Positions 46,226 to 54,213 of a stretch of 64,000 nucleotides of DNA are shown in pieces. Under the pieces are notes generated by a model. It was not told the DNA's origin. It did not search any database and saw only the letters and a list, made by a program, of their open reading frames with translations. The position numbers and the translations under genes are program-made. The DNA comes from G965247265 sp965247265 (lineage in GTDB: Bacteria > Pseudomonadota > Gammaproteobacteria > UBA4575). The DNA lies in assembly GCA_965247265.1 (NCBI GenBank), contig OZ252002.1:434001-498000 (forward strand), in the 5' to 3' direction. Numbering within the stretch: position 1 is the stretch's first letter; each line of letters starts with the position of its first letter.

Positions 46226-47277
46226 CAGTTTTTTGATTCAATAAGAATCGATTTACGTTCATCAACTGTAAATCCTGAAATTTCTTCTACTCGTTGATAA
46301 AAGCGCTCAAAATCTTCACCACATAATTCATACACATGAATAAATGCTGGCGCCAAATCTCTATATAAAGAAATGGCGCCCAATTGTGCATTATTAAGTG
46401 GCCCTGACACCCACTTAGAATATCTTGAGATCTGTGGGTTCTCTTTACTTAAATATTTAAACCGCTGCCGAACATTTAATACTTCTTTCTTTTTTTCTTG
46501 TTGCATAACCTCCAATGGTAAGTCTTGTGCATAAATCTCCTCGAATGTTTTACGTGTAGCTCGAATAAAATCTGAAAAAATATTTTTTGTTGCTAACCAT
46601 TCTTCATATATATTGAGATCATCGATTCGTTGTTGTTTTAGCAGCCAACTACGCACACCAAGTTCTTCAACTGCCGTTGCAAACGCTTCATTAAATGAAG
46701 TATCACCTTTTACATATAATTGTTGATGTGCAAGCTCATGAAAAATATAAGATGCTGTAACAATTTCGCCTCTATCCAGCATGGTGCTTAGCAACGGATC
46801 ATTAAACCATCCTAATGTTGAGTATGCGGGCACACCTACAACATATACATCCAAACTCATGTCAGCTAACTTTTTGGCATATTTTTGCGCATCTGTTTCA
46901 TTGAAATATCCGCGGTATTGCACACAACCCGCGACAGGGAAACACCCTTGTTGTAATACTGATGAAAATTCAGGCGCTGCAAATACGTTCCAAGTTACAT
47001 AGGGCTTATCCAACTGCACAAAACTAAGATAACTGTCATTGTCCGGTAGATACAACGCAGTACTTGCAAACGATCTAATCTCTTTTGCACTGATTAATTG
47101 CTCGATTAATTTTTCGTCTTGAGTAGAATCGTTTACGATGTCATCTATTGGCTCACGCTTTGAGATTAATGAAAAATGACCATTAATAGATTGATGGTAA
47201 TAGCCAACTGAACCGCAGCTAATGCACGTTGTAATTATAAAAAGGAATACAGCAATTAATTTGACTATGCATATCAT
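46222..47277 (-). CDS. Predicted zinc aminopeptidase lipoprotein (COG4324 type)
   Basis: The 351-residue product has a lipoprotein signal (FIITTCISCGS) and a zinc metallopeptidase motif HELAHQQLY with downstream EAFATAVEELG supplying a further ligand. ASTALYLPDNDSYLSFV and VYVVGVPAYSTLGWFNDPLLS match the family. Substrates are not established. An outer-membrane or periplasmic location is implied by the lipobox cysteine. Confidence 0.82.
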   Translation of the reverse strand: MICIVKLIAVFLFIITTCISCGSVGYYHQSINGHFSLISKREPIDDIVNDSTQDEKLIEQLISAKEIRSFASTALYLPDNDSYLSFVQLDKPYVTWNVFAAPEFSSVLQQGCFPVAGCVQYRGYFNETDAQKYAKKLADMSLDVYVVGVPAYSTLGWFNDPLLSTMLDRGEIVTASYIFHELAHQQLYVKGDTSFNEAFATAVEELGVRSWLLKQQRIDDLNIYEEWLATKNIFSDFIRATRKTFEEIYAQDLPLEVMQQEKKKEVLNVRQRFKYLSKENPQISRYSKWVSGPLNNAQLGAISLYRDLAPAFIHVYELCGEDFERFYQRVEEISGFTVDERKSILIESKNC

Positions 47278-47310
47278 GTATTTAAGTTATCACACTTACA
47301 TAAATTGATA

Positions 47311-48462
47311 ATGGAAGTTTTCTTAGTAGGCGGGGCTGTTCGTGATGAATTATTAGATTTGCCTGTCAATGAACGAGATTGGGTAGTGGTTGGTTCCAAC
47401 CCTGAAGAAATGCTCAAGCAAGGATTTAAACCGGTTGGTAAAGATTTTCCGGTTTTTTTACACCCTAAAAATAAGGAAGAATTTGCACTTGCACGCACAG
47501 AACGAAAATCTGGCAAGGGGTACTATGGCTTTGAGATTTTTGCATCACCCGATGTAACACTAGAAGAAGACCTATTGCGCCGTGATTTAACAATTAATGC
47601 CATGGCGAAATCGCCAGCGGGTGAAATTATAGATCCATACGGTGGTCAACAAGATATAAATAAAAAAGTGTTGCGCCATGTATCCAAGGCGTTTACAGAA
47701 GATCCGCTTCGAGTCCTACGTGCTGCACGTTTCGCAGCAAAACTGAAATCGCAAGGATTTAAAATAGCAGATGAAACTCTTGAATTGATGAGGGTAATTA
47801 CTGCATCTGGTGAGCTCAAACTACTTGCCACTGAGCGCATTTGGCAAGAAACTAAATCAGCGTTATCAACAAATCACCCTGAATCATTTTTTTCAATTCT
47901 AGAAAATATCAATGCGTTAGAGCAAAGTCACACTGCTATTAGTAACGCATTTTCAAATGAGAAGCATTATGGATTAGATGCGTTGGCATTAATGTCTACG
48001 CAAAATAAAGATCCATGTATGCGTTTTGCTGCAATGCTTGGTGGTCTTTATTATCAATCCCAAGAAATTGGAGAAAAAGAAACTGATGAGCTTGCCTCGC
48101 AACTTCCTCTACCCAATGATTGTAAAGACCTCATCAAACTCACGGTGACACTTCAACAGCACTGCCATAATGTTTTTAATTTAGATTCAAAACAATTTTT
48201 AAATTTATTACATAAACTAGATGTCAGAAGAAAACCTGAACGGTTCGAAACGTTGTTAAGTATTTTTGCTGTGACTCATCAGGTGAGCACGGGGAAACAA
48301 GCGTATACACAAGCAAATTGGATAAAACGCGCATCAAAAGAGATTGAACACGTAGATATAGGAAAATGGGTTAAAGAAGGATTAACAAACCAAGAGCTTG
48401 CGGAAAATTTACAGCACGCACAATTAGAAATTCTTGAATTAATGATAAAGCAAAACAATTAA
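47311..48462 (+). CDS. cca: CCA-adding tRNA nucleotidyltransferase
   Basis: The 383-residue product is a class II CCA enzyme: MEVFLVGGAVRDELLDLPVNERDW, RRDLTINAMA and EDPLRVLRAARFAAKL. It lacks a C-terminal HD domain, as do short bacterial forms. The start ATG 47311 is preferred to a TTG two codons upstream. In the metal-binding pair, where Escherichia coli has D21 and D23, this protein has E21 and D23. It completes tRNA 3' ends. Confidence 0.92.
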   Translation: MEVFLVGGAVRDELLDLPVNERDWVVVGSNPEEMLKQGFKPVGKDFPVFLHPKNKEEFALARTERKSGKGYYGFEIFASPDVTLEEDLLRRDLTINAMAKSPAGEIIDPYGGQQDINKKVLRHVSKAFTEDPLRVLRAARFAAKLKSQGFKIADETLELMRVITASGELKLLATERIWQETKSALSTNHPESFFSILENINALEQSHTAISNAFSNEKHYGLDALALMSTQNKDPCMRFAAMLGGLYYQSQEIGEKETDELASQLPLPNDCKDLIKLTVTLQQHCHNVFNLDSKQFLNLLHKLDVRRKPERFETLLSIFAVTHQVSTGKQAYTQANWIKRASKEIEHVDIGKWVKEGLTNQELAENLQHAQLEILELMIKQNN

Positions 48463-48476
48463 TTGTATTTTAGACA

Positions 48477-49277
48477 CTACAAATAAACGACAAGTAAAAC
48501 AATGCCTAGTAATACTCTATACAGTACAAATGGAAACATGCCAATTTTACTCACAAACTTTATAAACCAATGTATACAAAAAAATGAAACCAACGAAGAA
48601 CATGCCACCACTCCAAGAACCAACACCCACTGAACCATTATCTCCACTTGTATAGCGCGATAGCAGGCAAATAATGTCGCGGCAAGTATTGTTGGAATAG
48701 CAAGCAAAAAAGAAAAGCGAGCCGCATCAACACGTGTAAGACCTAACCAAATACCTGCTGTCATGGTCACGCCTGAGCGAGAGGCACCTGGTACCAATGC
48801 TACCGATTGAGCGAGACCAATTAATATCACGTCTCTTAAAGATAGTTCTTTAACGGTACGCGTATTTTCTCTTCGCATATCTACAACCCACAATAATAAA
48901 CCAAATATAATCGAAGAGGCTGCAATAATGAGAGCATTACGAATATGTTCAAGTGCGTATGCATTGAAAAGTAGAGCAACGATCATTATGGGCAACGTAG
49001 CCCATATAATTAACCATGCAAGGCGTCCATCTTGATTGGTGCCATTTGACGTATCGAAGGATTTAAACCAACCAACAATTAATTTCTGCACATCACATCG
49101 AAAGTAAAATATAACTGCAAGTAAACTTCCAAAGTGTACAGCTATATCAACGACAATTCCTTGATCTTGCCAATCCATGACTATTGGCAAAAGCACCAAA
49201 TGCGCCGAACTAGATATTGGTAAAAATTCTGTAACTCCTTGTATTACAGAAAGAAGAAATGCATGAAATGTCCCCAT
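48477..49277 (-). CDS. uppP: Undecaprenyl-diphosphate phosphatase (BacA/UppP)
   Basis: The 266-residue polytopic protein has both family motifs: LSVIQGVTEFLPISSSAHLVL near the N-terminus and VALVPGASRSGVTMTAG in the middle. It recycles the lipid carrier for cell-wall and O-antigen synthesis and can confer bacitracin tolerance. It is convergent with cca. Confidence 0.94.
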   Translation of the reverse strand: MGTFHAFLLSVIQGVTEFLPISSSAHLVLLPIVMDWQDQGIVVDIAVHFGSLLAVIFYFRCDVQKLIVGWFKSFDTSNGTNQDGRLAWLIIWATLPIMIVALLFNAYALEHIRNALIIAASSIIFGLLLWVVDMRRENTRTVKELSLRDVILIGLAQSVALVPGASRSGVTMTAGIWLGLTRVDAARFSFLLAIPTILAATLFACYRAIQVEIMVQWVLVLGVVACSSLVSFFCIHWFIKFVSKIGMFPFVLYRVLLGIVLLVVYL

Positions 49278-49297
49278 AAAAATTTTCTTTTTATTTG

Positions 49298-50473
49298 TTA
49301 AAGTCGAATGCGCATATCACGCAATGTAAATCGATCTGCACCGTAATCTATACCTTTACCTAACACCATGACCTGAAAGCGCTCACTAATGGCAGAGCCT
49401 AGTGTAAGCTGTTTAAGTTGGGCAATCTGCGCGATACGTTCCATCTCATCTTGGCCTGATGGCCGCCAGTCAAGTAAGTTATTAGCCAGCATGAAATTAC
49501 GCTGTGAGCCAAATGACAACACGCCAATTTTAAGCAACGCGGCTGCTTGAGCGACCGCAGTAAAATCCACATCGGTGGTTATATCCTGCAACCCAGGATT
49601 GGCAAAAGGATCTTCTGAAAACTGATGTTTAAAATAACATCTTAATGTCCCCATGTTACGTTGTGGGTGGTAATACTCCGTTTGTGGGAACCCATAATCA
49701 ATCAAAAACATGATGCACTGAGAACAACAGTCAGACCATTTATATAGTGTGTCCTGTATGTTTAGATTTACTTCGCTGCAATAATCATCCTCAAGCGGTT
49801 CATTCAGCATAACCGTTAAACAATCAAACGCAGCATCAAGCTTTTCAGTGGGATTACGCAAAGTCCATATTAAGCTTCCTTCATCTTTTAATGTCACACA
49901 GCGTTCGTGAACAGATTTATTTTTTACCTGAAAACATTTAACTGGTAGTGCGTCTAAGACTTCATTTGCAATGATAATTGCTGTTTCAATTGTGCATGAC
50001 AAATCAGGCAACCATTCAATAATAGATAATGAATCAGGAATTTCTTTTTCAAATAGTTTTTTTTGTTTTGCACGCAATGGTGCGCTTGGTTCAAAAATGT
50101 AGTAGTGGTTTGGTAACTGATCCCAAGTCTTGAGATAAGAAATAATATTACACGCTAAGATCCCACTACCTGCTCCAATTTCTAAAATATCTCGTTTTAT
50201 GTCATCGTGTATTAACATCGCACAGGCATGCGCCAAACAGTACGCAAGGTGTGTTGAAGTTTCTGGCACGGTTGTAAAGTCGCCCTCACTGCCAAAAATT
50301 TCATGCTTGTAACGGTAATACCCTTCTAATGGGTCGTGCAATACAATCTCCATGTACTGATCAAATCCAAGGCTGCCATTATGGTTATTTATTTCCTCCC
50401 TTACTCGTTTAAAGCAACTATTTGTTAGGGCTTGCCGTGAAGTCGAAAGTGTCATAGATGTAGCATTAGACAT
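49298..50473 (-). CDS. MidA/NDUFAF7-family SAM-dependent methyltransferase
   Basis: The 391-residue product has the COG1565 pattern: FDQYMEIVLHDPLEGYYR, EIFGSEGDFTTVPETS, a SAM motif ILEIGAGSGILACNI and IANEVLDALPVKCF. The C-terminal part contains DYGFPQTEYYHPQRNMGTLRCYFKH. The eukaryotic relative methylates an arginine of complex I; the bacterial substrate is unknown. It is transcribed upstream of uppP, 20 bases apart. Confidence 0.88.
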   Translation of the reverse strand: MSNATSMTLSTSRQALTNSCFKRVREEINNHNGSLGFDQYMEIVLHDPLEGYYRYKHEIFGSEGDFTTVPETSTHLAYCLAHACAMLIHDDIKRDILEIGAGSGILACNIISYLKTWDQLPNHYYIFEPSAPLRAKQKKLFEKEIPDSLSIIEWLPDLSCTIETAIIIANEVLDALPVKCFQVKNKSVHERCVTLKDEGSLIWTLRNPTEKLDAAFDCLTVMLNEPLEDDYCSEVNLNIQDTLYKWSDCCSQCIMFLIDYGFPQTEYYHPQRNMGTLRCYFKHQFSEDPFANPGLQDITTDVDFTAVAQAAALLKIGVLSFGSQRNFMLANNLLDWRPSGQDEMERIAQIAQLKQLTLGSAISERFQVMVLGKGIDYGADRFTLRDMRIRL

Positions 50474-50533
50474 TCAGTCAATTTAGAAAAGGTATGTTAG
50501 AGTTTAAAACTTAGGAACTAAATAAAAAACGAC

Positions 50534-51271
50534 ATGGGTAATCCGAAAACAGTCATGATAACAGGTGCCGCACGACGTTTGGGTGCGGAACAGGTAAAGC
50601 ACTTACATCATTCGGGCATGAACATCATATTACATTATCGTAACTCTGAAAAAGAAGCTGCTTCACTAGCCGACTCACTTAACACTATCCGCTCAAACTC
50701 TGTAAAACTTTTGCAAGGCGATCTTAAGAATTACGCAAGAATTCCAGACTTAATTAAACAGGCAGTTTCTTTATTCAATGGTATTGATGTATTAATCAAT
50801 AACGCATCATCGTTCTATCCTACACATCTCAACGAAATCAATGATGACATATGGGAAGATTTAATTGGCGTTAACCTAAAAGCACCCATGTTTTTAATTC
50901 AAGCGATTGCGCCACATTTAAATTCCACAAAGGGCTGCATAATTAATATCGTTGACATACATGCCGATCGACCTCTTAAAGACTATCCTGTTTATTGCAT
51001 AGCAAAAGCGGGCCTTGTAATGCTGACAAAATCGATGGCCAGAGAACTAGCGCCGAATATACGCGTAAACGGCATTTCTCCAGGTGCCATTATATGGCCA
51101 GAAATAGAGCATTATGAAAGTATGCATCAAGAAATTATTTCCCGTACTGCTCTTAAAAGAGAAGGTGAACCAAAAAATATTGCCGACACGGCAATATTTT
51201 TAATTCAGCACGCCAATTACATTACGGGACAAATTATTGCTGTAGATGGTGGTCGTACACTAAGTAATTAA
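50534..51271 (+). CDS. Pteridine reductase-like SDR (FolM type)
   Basis: The 245-residue classical SDR has TGAARRLGAEQVKHLH (the arginine-rich motif of pteridine reductases), INNASSFYPT and the YxxxK motif YCIAKAG. ISPGAIIWPE and GQIIAVDGGR follow. It likely reduces dihydropteridines, possibly in tetrahydromonapterin or folate supply, which fits the nearby folB and folK on the opposite strand. Confidence 0.85.
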   Translation: MGNPKTVMITGAARRLGAEQVKHLHHSGMNIILHYRNSEKEAASLADSLNTIRSNSVKLLQGDLKNYARIPDLIKQAVSLFNGIDVLINNASSFYPTHLNEINDDIWEDLIGVNLKAPMFLIQAIAPHLNSTKGCIINIVDIHADRPLKDYPVYCIAKAGLVMLTKSMARELAPNIRVNGISPGAIIWPEIEHYESMHQEIISRTALKREGEPKNIADTAIFLIQHANYITGQIIAVDGGRTLSN

Positions 51272-51456
51272 TGTACATCACGCCTGTTGTTGTCAAGCGC
51301 ATTATCGATCGCCCACATATATATAGCGGCTGAAAATTCCCATTCATCACTGCTCTCACTGCTATCTGCGCGTGCTGCGGCAGACCAGCTAAAAAATTAG
51401 TATGAATAAAAATAATCCCGTATCCCCCAATCGTATTTTATGAAACATTATTTCAT
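51268..51456 (-). pseudogene. Remnant of a secreted or outer-membrane protein N-terminus
   Basis: In the 207 bases between the pteridine reductase and folK, the minus strand reads MK, TAA, then a stretch with one more TAA, then FFSWSAAARA and DSSESSDEWEFSAAIYMW, ending with a stop that overlaps the neighbour. This looks like a signal peptide with its cleavage site followed by the start of an outer-membrane beta-barrel (DEWEFSAAIYMW pattern). Two stops and an abrupt end indicate a fragment. Identification rests on about 35 residues and is tentative. Confidence 0.35.
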
Positions 51457-51478
51457 ATCATTAAACATTAACTTAAAA

Positions 51479-51970
51479 TTATTGGTGAAACGCAAAGTCC
51501 ACTAACTTCATTTCACCATTCTCTAAACTCGCTTCCCATAATTCATTAATGGTTTGCTGTTCTTCAGGATGCACCACATCACCGGCGAGTTCAGATAACG
51601 GTTTTAGTACAAAGTTATAACGCAAAATATCGGGATGCGGTACATTGATACCTTCCATTTGCAAAACAAGATCGCCATAAAGTAATTGATCTAAGTCTAG
51701 CGTTCGCGATTCAAACTGCTCTTTACTGCGCGTGCGATCATGCATAGCTTCTATTTCTTTCAGCTTCTGGCTGATCTCTAGTGGAGATTCGTTGGTATCC
51801 AACCCCGCCACCAAATTATGAAAATTATCCCCTTCAAAGCCTACCGCTTTGGTTTCATACACATTAGAAATATCCAATAGGCCGTAATGTGAGTGTAAAG
51901 CCTTTAACGATGATGGAACATTTTTTTCTTTGTCAATATTGCTGCCGATACTAATATAAACACGTGCCAT
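51479..51970 (-). CDS. folK: HPPK, folate synthesis
   Basis: The 163-residue product carries VYISIGSNIDKEKNV, FHNLVAGLDT and the signature SRTLDLDQLLYGDLVLQ, followed by VPHPDILRYNFVLKPLSELAG. It pyrophosphorylates 6-hydroxymethyl-dihydropterin. Its start shares one base with the folB stop (TGATG), so it is coupled to folB. Confidence 0.94.
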   Translation of the reverse strand: MARVYISIGSNIDKEKNVPSSLKALHSHYGLLDISNVYETKAVGFEGDNFHNLVAGLDTNESPLEISQKLKEIEAMHDRTRSKEQFESRTLDLDQLLYGDLVLQMEGINVPHPDILRYNFVLKPLSELAGDVVHPEEQQTINELWEASLENGEMKLVDFAFHQ

Positions 51971-52329
51971 CAGCTACTCCTTTCACCGCGTTCAATAGTT
52001 ATACCAACATCCCGCGAACCACGTATGGCACCTAGCTTGCTGATGGTGACACGCACCCACGGAACATTGAATTCATTAAGCATAATTTCAGCTACCTTTT
52101 CAATTAAGGTCTCAATCAGCTCATAGCGACTTTCTTCTACAAACTGCACAATACGCTTGGAAATTGCCTTGTAATCCAAGGCATTATCAATTGAATCGCT
52201 CGCGGCAGCCTTTGAAATATCAGTGCCCATCTCAAGATTAACACGCACTTTTTGTTTAATACGCTTTTCCCACTCGAATATACCAATGGTGGCATCAATC
52301 TCCAGATCACGCAGAAAAATTATGTCCAT
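51970..52329 (-). CDS. folB: Dihydroneopterin aldolase
   Basis: The 119-residue product matches FolB: DIIFLRDLEIDATIGIFEWEKRIKQKV, DNALDYKAISKRI and RYELIETLIEKVAEIML. The active-site Glu and Lys region PWVRVTISKLGAIRGSRDVGI is present. It forms 6-hydroxymethyl-dihydropterin for FolK, the next gene. Confidence 0.95.
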   Translation of the reverse strand: MDIIFLRDLEIDATIGIFEWEKRIKQKVRVNLEMGTDISKAAASDSIDNALDYKAISKRIVQFVEESRYELIETLIEKVAEIMLNEFNVPWVRVTISKLGAIRGSRDVGITIERGERSS

Positions 52330-52457
52330 TTGTTATTTCTTAGCCCTTTTTGAATATAAATGCTATCTTTTAACGTTTCACGGAAGCTTTGCTTGTACCA
52401 TAAAAGTGATTCTGATATCTTCACGCGCCCAATTCTGATGAATTTTAAGTAAAAATC

Positions 52458-52694
52458 ATGTCACGCGTCTGCCAAGTCACCGGGAAAAAACCTGCCTCAG
52501 GCAATAACGTATCCCATGCCCATAATAAAACAAGGCGTCGTTTTATGCCTAATCTCAAATCACACCGCTTTTGGGTGGAAAGTGAAAATAAGTGGGTGAA
52601 ATTACGGGTATCTACTAAAGGCATGCGTATTATTGATAAAAAAGGGATTGATGAAGTGCTGGTCGACTTACGTAAGCGTGGTATCAAAGTATAG
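52458..52694 (+). CDS. rpmB: Ribosomal protein L28
   Basis: The 78-residue product is normal L28: MSRVCQVTGKKPASGNNVSHA, NKTRRRFMPNL and LRVSTKGMRIIDKKG. It has one cysteine, the zinc-free form. It is followed 31 bases later by rpmG. Confidence 0.97.
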   Translation: MSRVCQVTGKKPASGNNVSHAHNKTRRRFMPNLKSHRFWVESENKWVKLRVSTKGMRIIDKKGIDEVLVDLRKRGIKV

Positions 52695-52725
52695 TATTTA
52701 ATTTTTTTCTCAAGAATATTTCATC

Positions 52726-52893
52726 ATGGCAAAATCAGTACGCGAAAAAATCAAACTAGTCTCTAGTGCAGGTACAGGGCATTACTACACCACCAGCAAA
52801 AACAAACGCACTATGCCTGACAAAATTGAAATTAAAAAATATGACCCCGTCGTGCGCAAGCATGTCGTCTATAAAGAAGCGAAAATAAAGTAA
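52726..52893 (+). CDS. rpmG: Ribosomal protein L33
   Basis: The 55-residue product starts at ATG 52726 with MAKSVREKIKLVSSAGTGHYYTT and ends YDPVVRKHVVYKEAKIK, TAA 52891-52893. It has no cysteines, so it is the zinc-independent type, as in Escherichia coli. The rpmB-rpmG order is standard. It is convergent with the desaturase gene, 4 bases away. Confidence 0.97.
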   Translation: MAKSVREKIKLVSSAGTGHYYTTSKNKRTMPDKIEIKKYDPVVRKHVVYKEAKIK

Positions 52894-52897
52894 AACG

Positions 52898-54076
52898 TTA
52901 TAATGCTGGTTGTAAAGCGTAGCAGCGCAAACTCTGTGCATATTCTTGTAGAACTTTAATCCCTGTCGCTTCAGCTTCTTTACACCATTTAATAATTGCC
53001 TGTATTAAACGCTCATGGTTTGCATAGGATTCATTCCAAAGTTCTTGTAGCCGAGTACGAAATTCATAGACAATTTTCAGCGTTTCACTATTTTGCAACA
53101 GCTCTTGCAAATATTTTCTATGCAACGGCTTCAAGCGGCTGTCGTCACGCACTAATGCAGTACGCATTTGTCGCACAAGCTTTTGATAACGTGCATCAAA
53201 ATCTGGAAGCTCGGTTTTAAATGTTGGCAATGTCACCCGTTGTGCGTAATCTGCCATAATATGCAATTTGGTTGAAATAATTGCCTTAGCCGTTTCAATA
53301 TCTACACAGTCTTTGTTTATTAATCTTGTAGGATTTGGCGCACATCTGCGCACTTTAGCTAATCGCAGAAAACTTAAAATCTGAATATAGAACCATCCTA
53401 AATCAACCTCCCACCATTTGCTGGAAAACTTTGCGGAACTAGGATAGGCATGATGATTATTATGCAATTCTTCACCGCCAATAATAAAACCAAGGTTTAC
53501 AATATTGGTAGAACCATCTTTTGTTTCAAAATTACGATACCCCCAATAATGCCCAATGCCATTTATAATTCCCGCCGCAGTAAGTGGAATCCAAATCATT
53601 TGCACAACCCAAATTGCAATCCCGATAAAGCCAAATAAAATAAAATTTAAAATAAAAAGCATTACAAGACCGTAATAGCTAAACCGCTTGTAAACATTTC
53701 TTTCAATCCAATCATCGGGTGTCCCATGCCCATAATTTTCAAGTGTTTTAGGAATATTTGCTTCGTCTTTATATAAAAGCGCGCCTTTCCAAAATACTGT
53801 GCTAATTCCTTTTGTATGTGGGCTATGTGGATCTTCTTGTGTTTCAGTTTTTGCATGATGCTTCCGATGCACAGCCACCCATTCTTTTGTCACCATTCCT
53901 GTTGTGGCCCATAACCAAAGTCGAAAAAAATGAGAAACTAATGGATGCAAGTCCAATGCACAATGCGCTTGGCAGCGGTGCAGGTATAAAGTGACAGATG
54001 CAATAGTGATATGGGTCAGTATGAACGTGAGAACGATGTATCCCCACCATGGTAGTGCTATCAATCCATCTAACAT
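52898..54076 (-). CDS. Membrane acyl-CoA/acyl-lipid desaturase
   Basis: The 392-residue product has the three histidine boxes of delta-9-type desaturases: HRCQAH near residue 33, HRKHH near residue 70 and HNNHH near residue 205. Two pairs of hydrophobic segments surround them. A charged C-terminal extension of about 150 residues follows, as in many proteobacterial members. It introduces a double bond into saturated fatty acyl chains using a di-iron centre, adjusting membrane fluidity. Confidence 0.9.
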   Translation of the reverse strand: MLDGLIALPWWGYIVLTFILTHITIASVTLYLHRCQAHCALDLHPLVSHFFRLWLWATTGMVTKEWVAVHRKHHAKTETQEDPHSPHTKGISTVFWKGALLYKDEANIPKTLENYGHGTPDDWIERNVYKRFSYYGLVMLFILNFILFGFIGIAIWVVQMIWIPLTAAGIINGIGHYWGYRNFETKDGSTNIVNLGFIIGGEELHNNHHAYPSSAKFSSKWWEVDLGWFYIQILSFLRLAKVRRCAPNPTRLINKDCVDIETAKAIISTKLHIMADYAQRVTLPTFKTELPDFDARYQKLVRQMRTALVRDDSRLKPLHRKYLQELLQNSETLKIVYEFRTRLQELWNESYANHERLIQAIIKWCKEAEATGIKVLQEYAQSLRCYALQPAL

Positions 54077-54213
54077 GTAATCGATCCTAGTTTGCGGAAG
54101 AATTTAAATTTAAACGCGCATGGAAGCCTATTGTTACTATGCAAATCATACTTGCTGGCAATGGATAGGGGCAAGTGCAATAAGATAATCGGCATTCTGA
54201 ATTTGACACCTGA

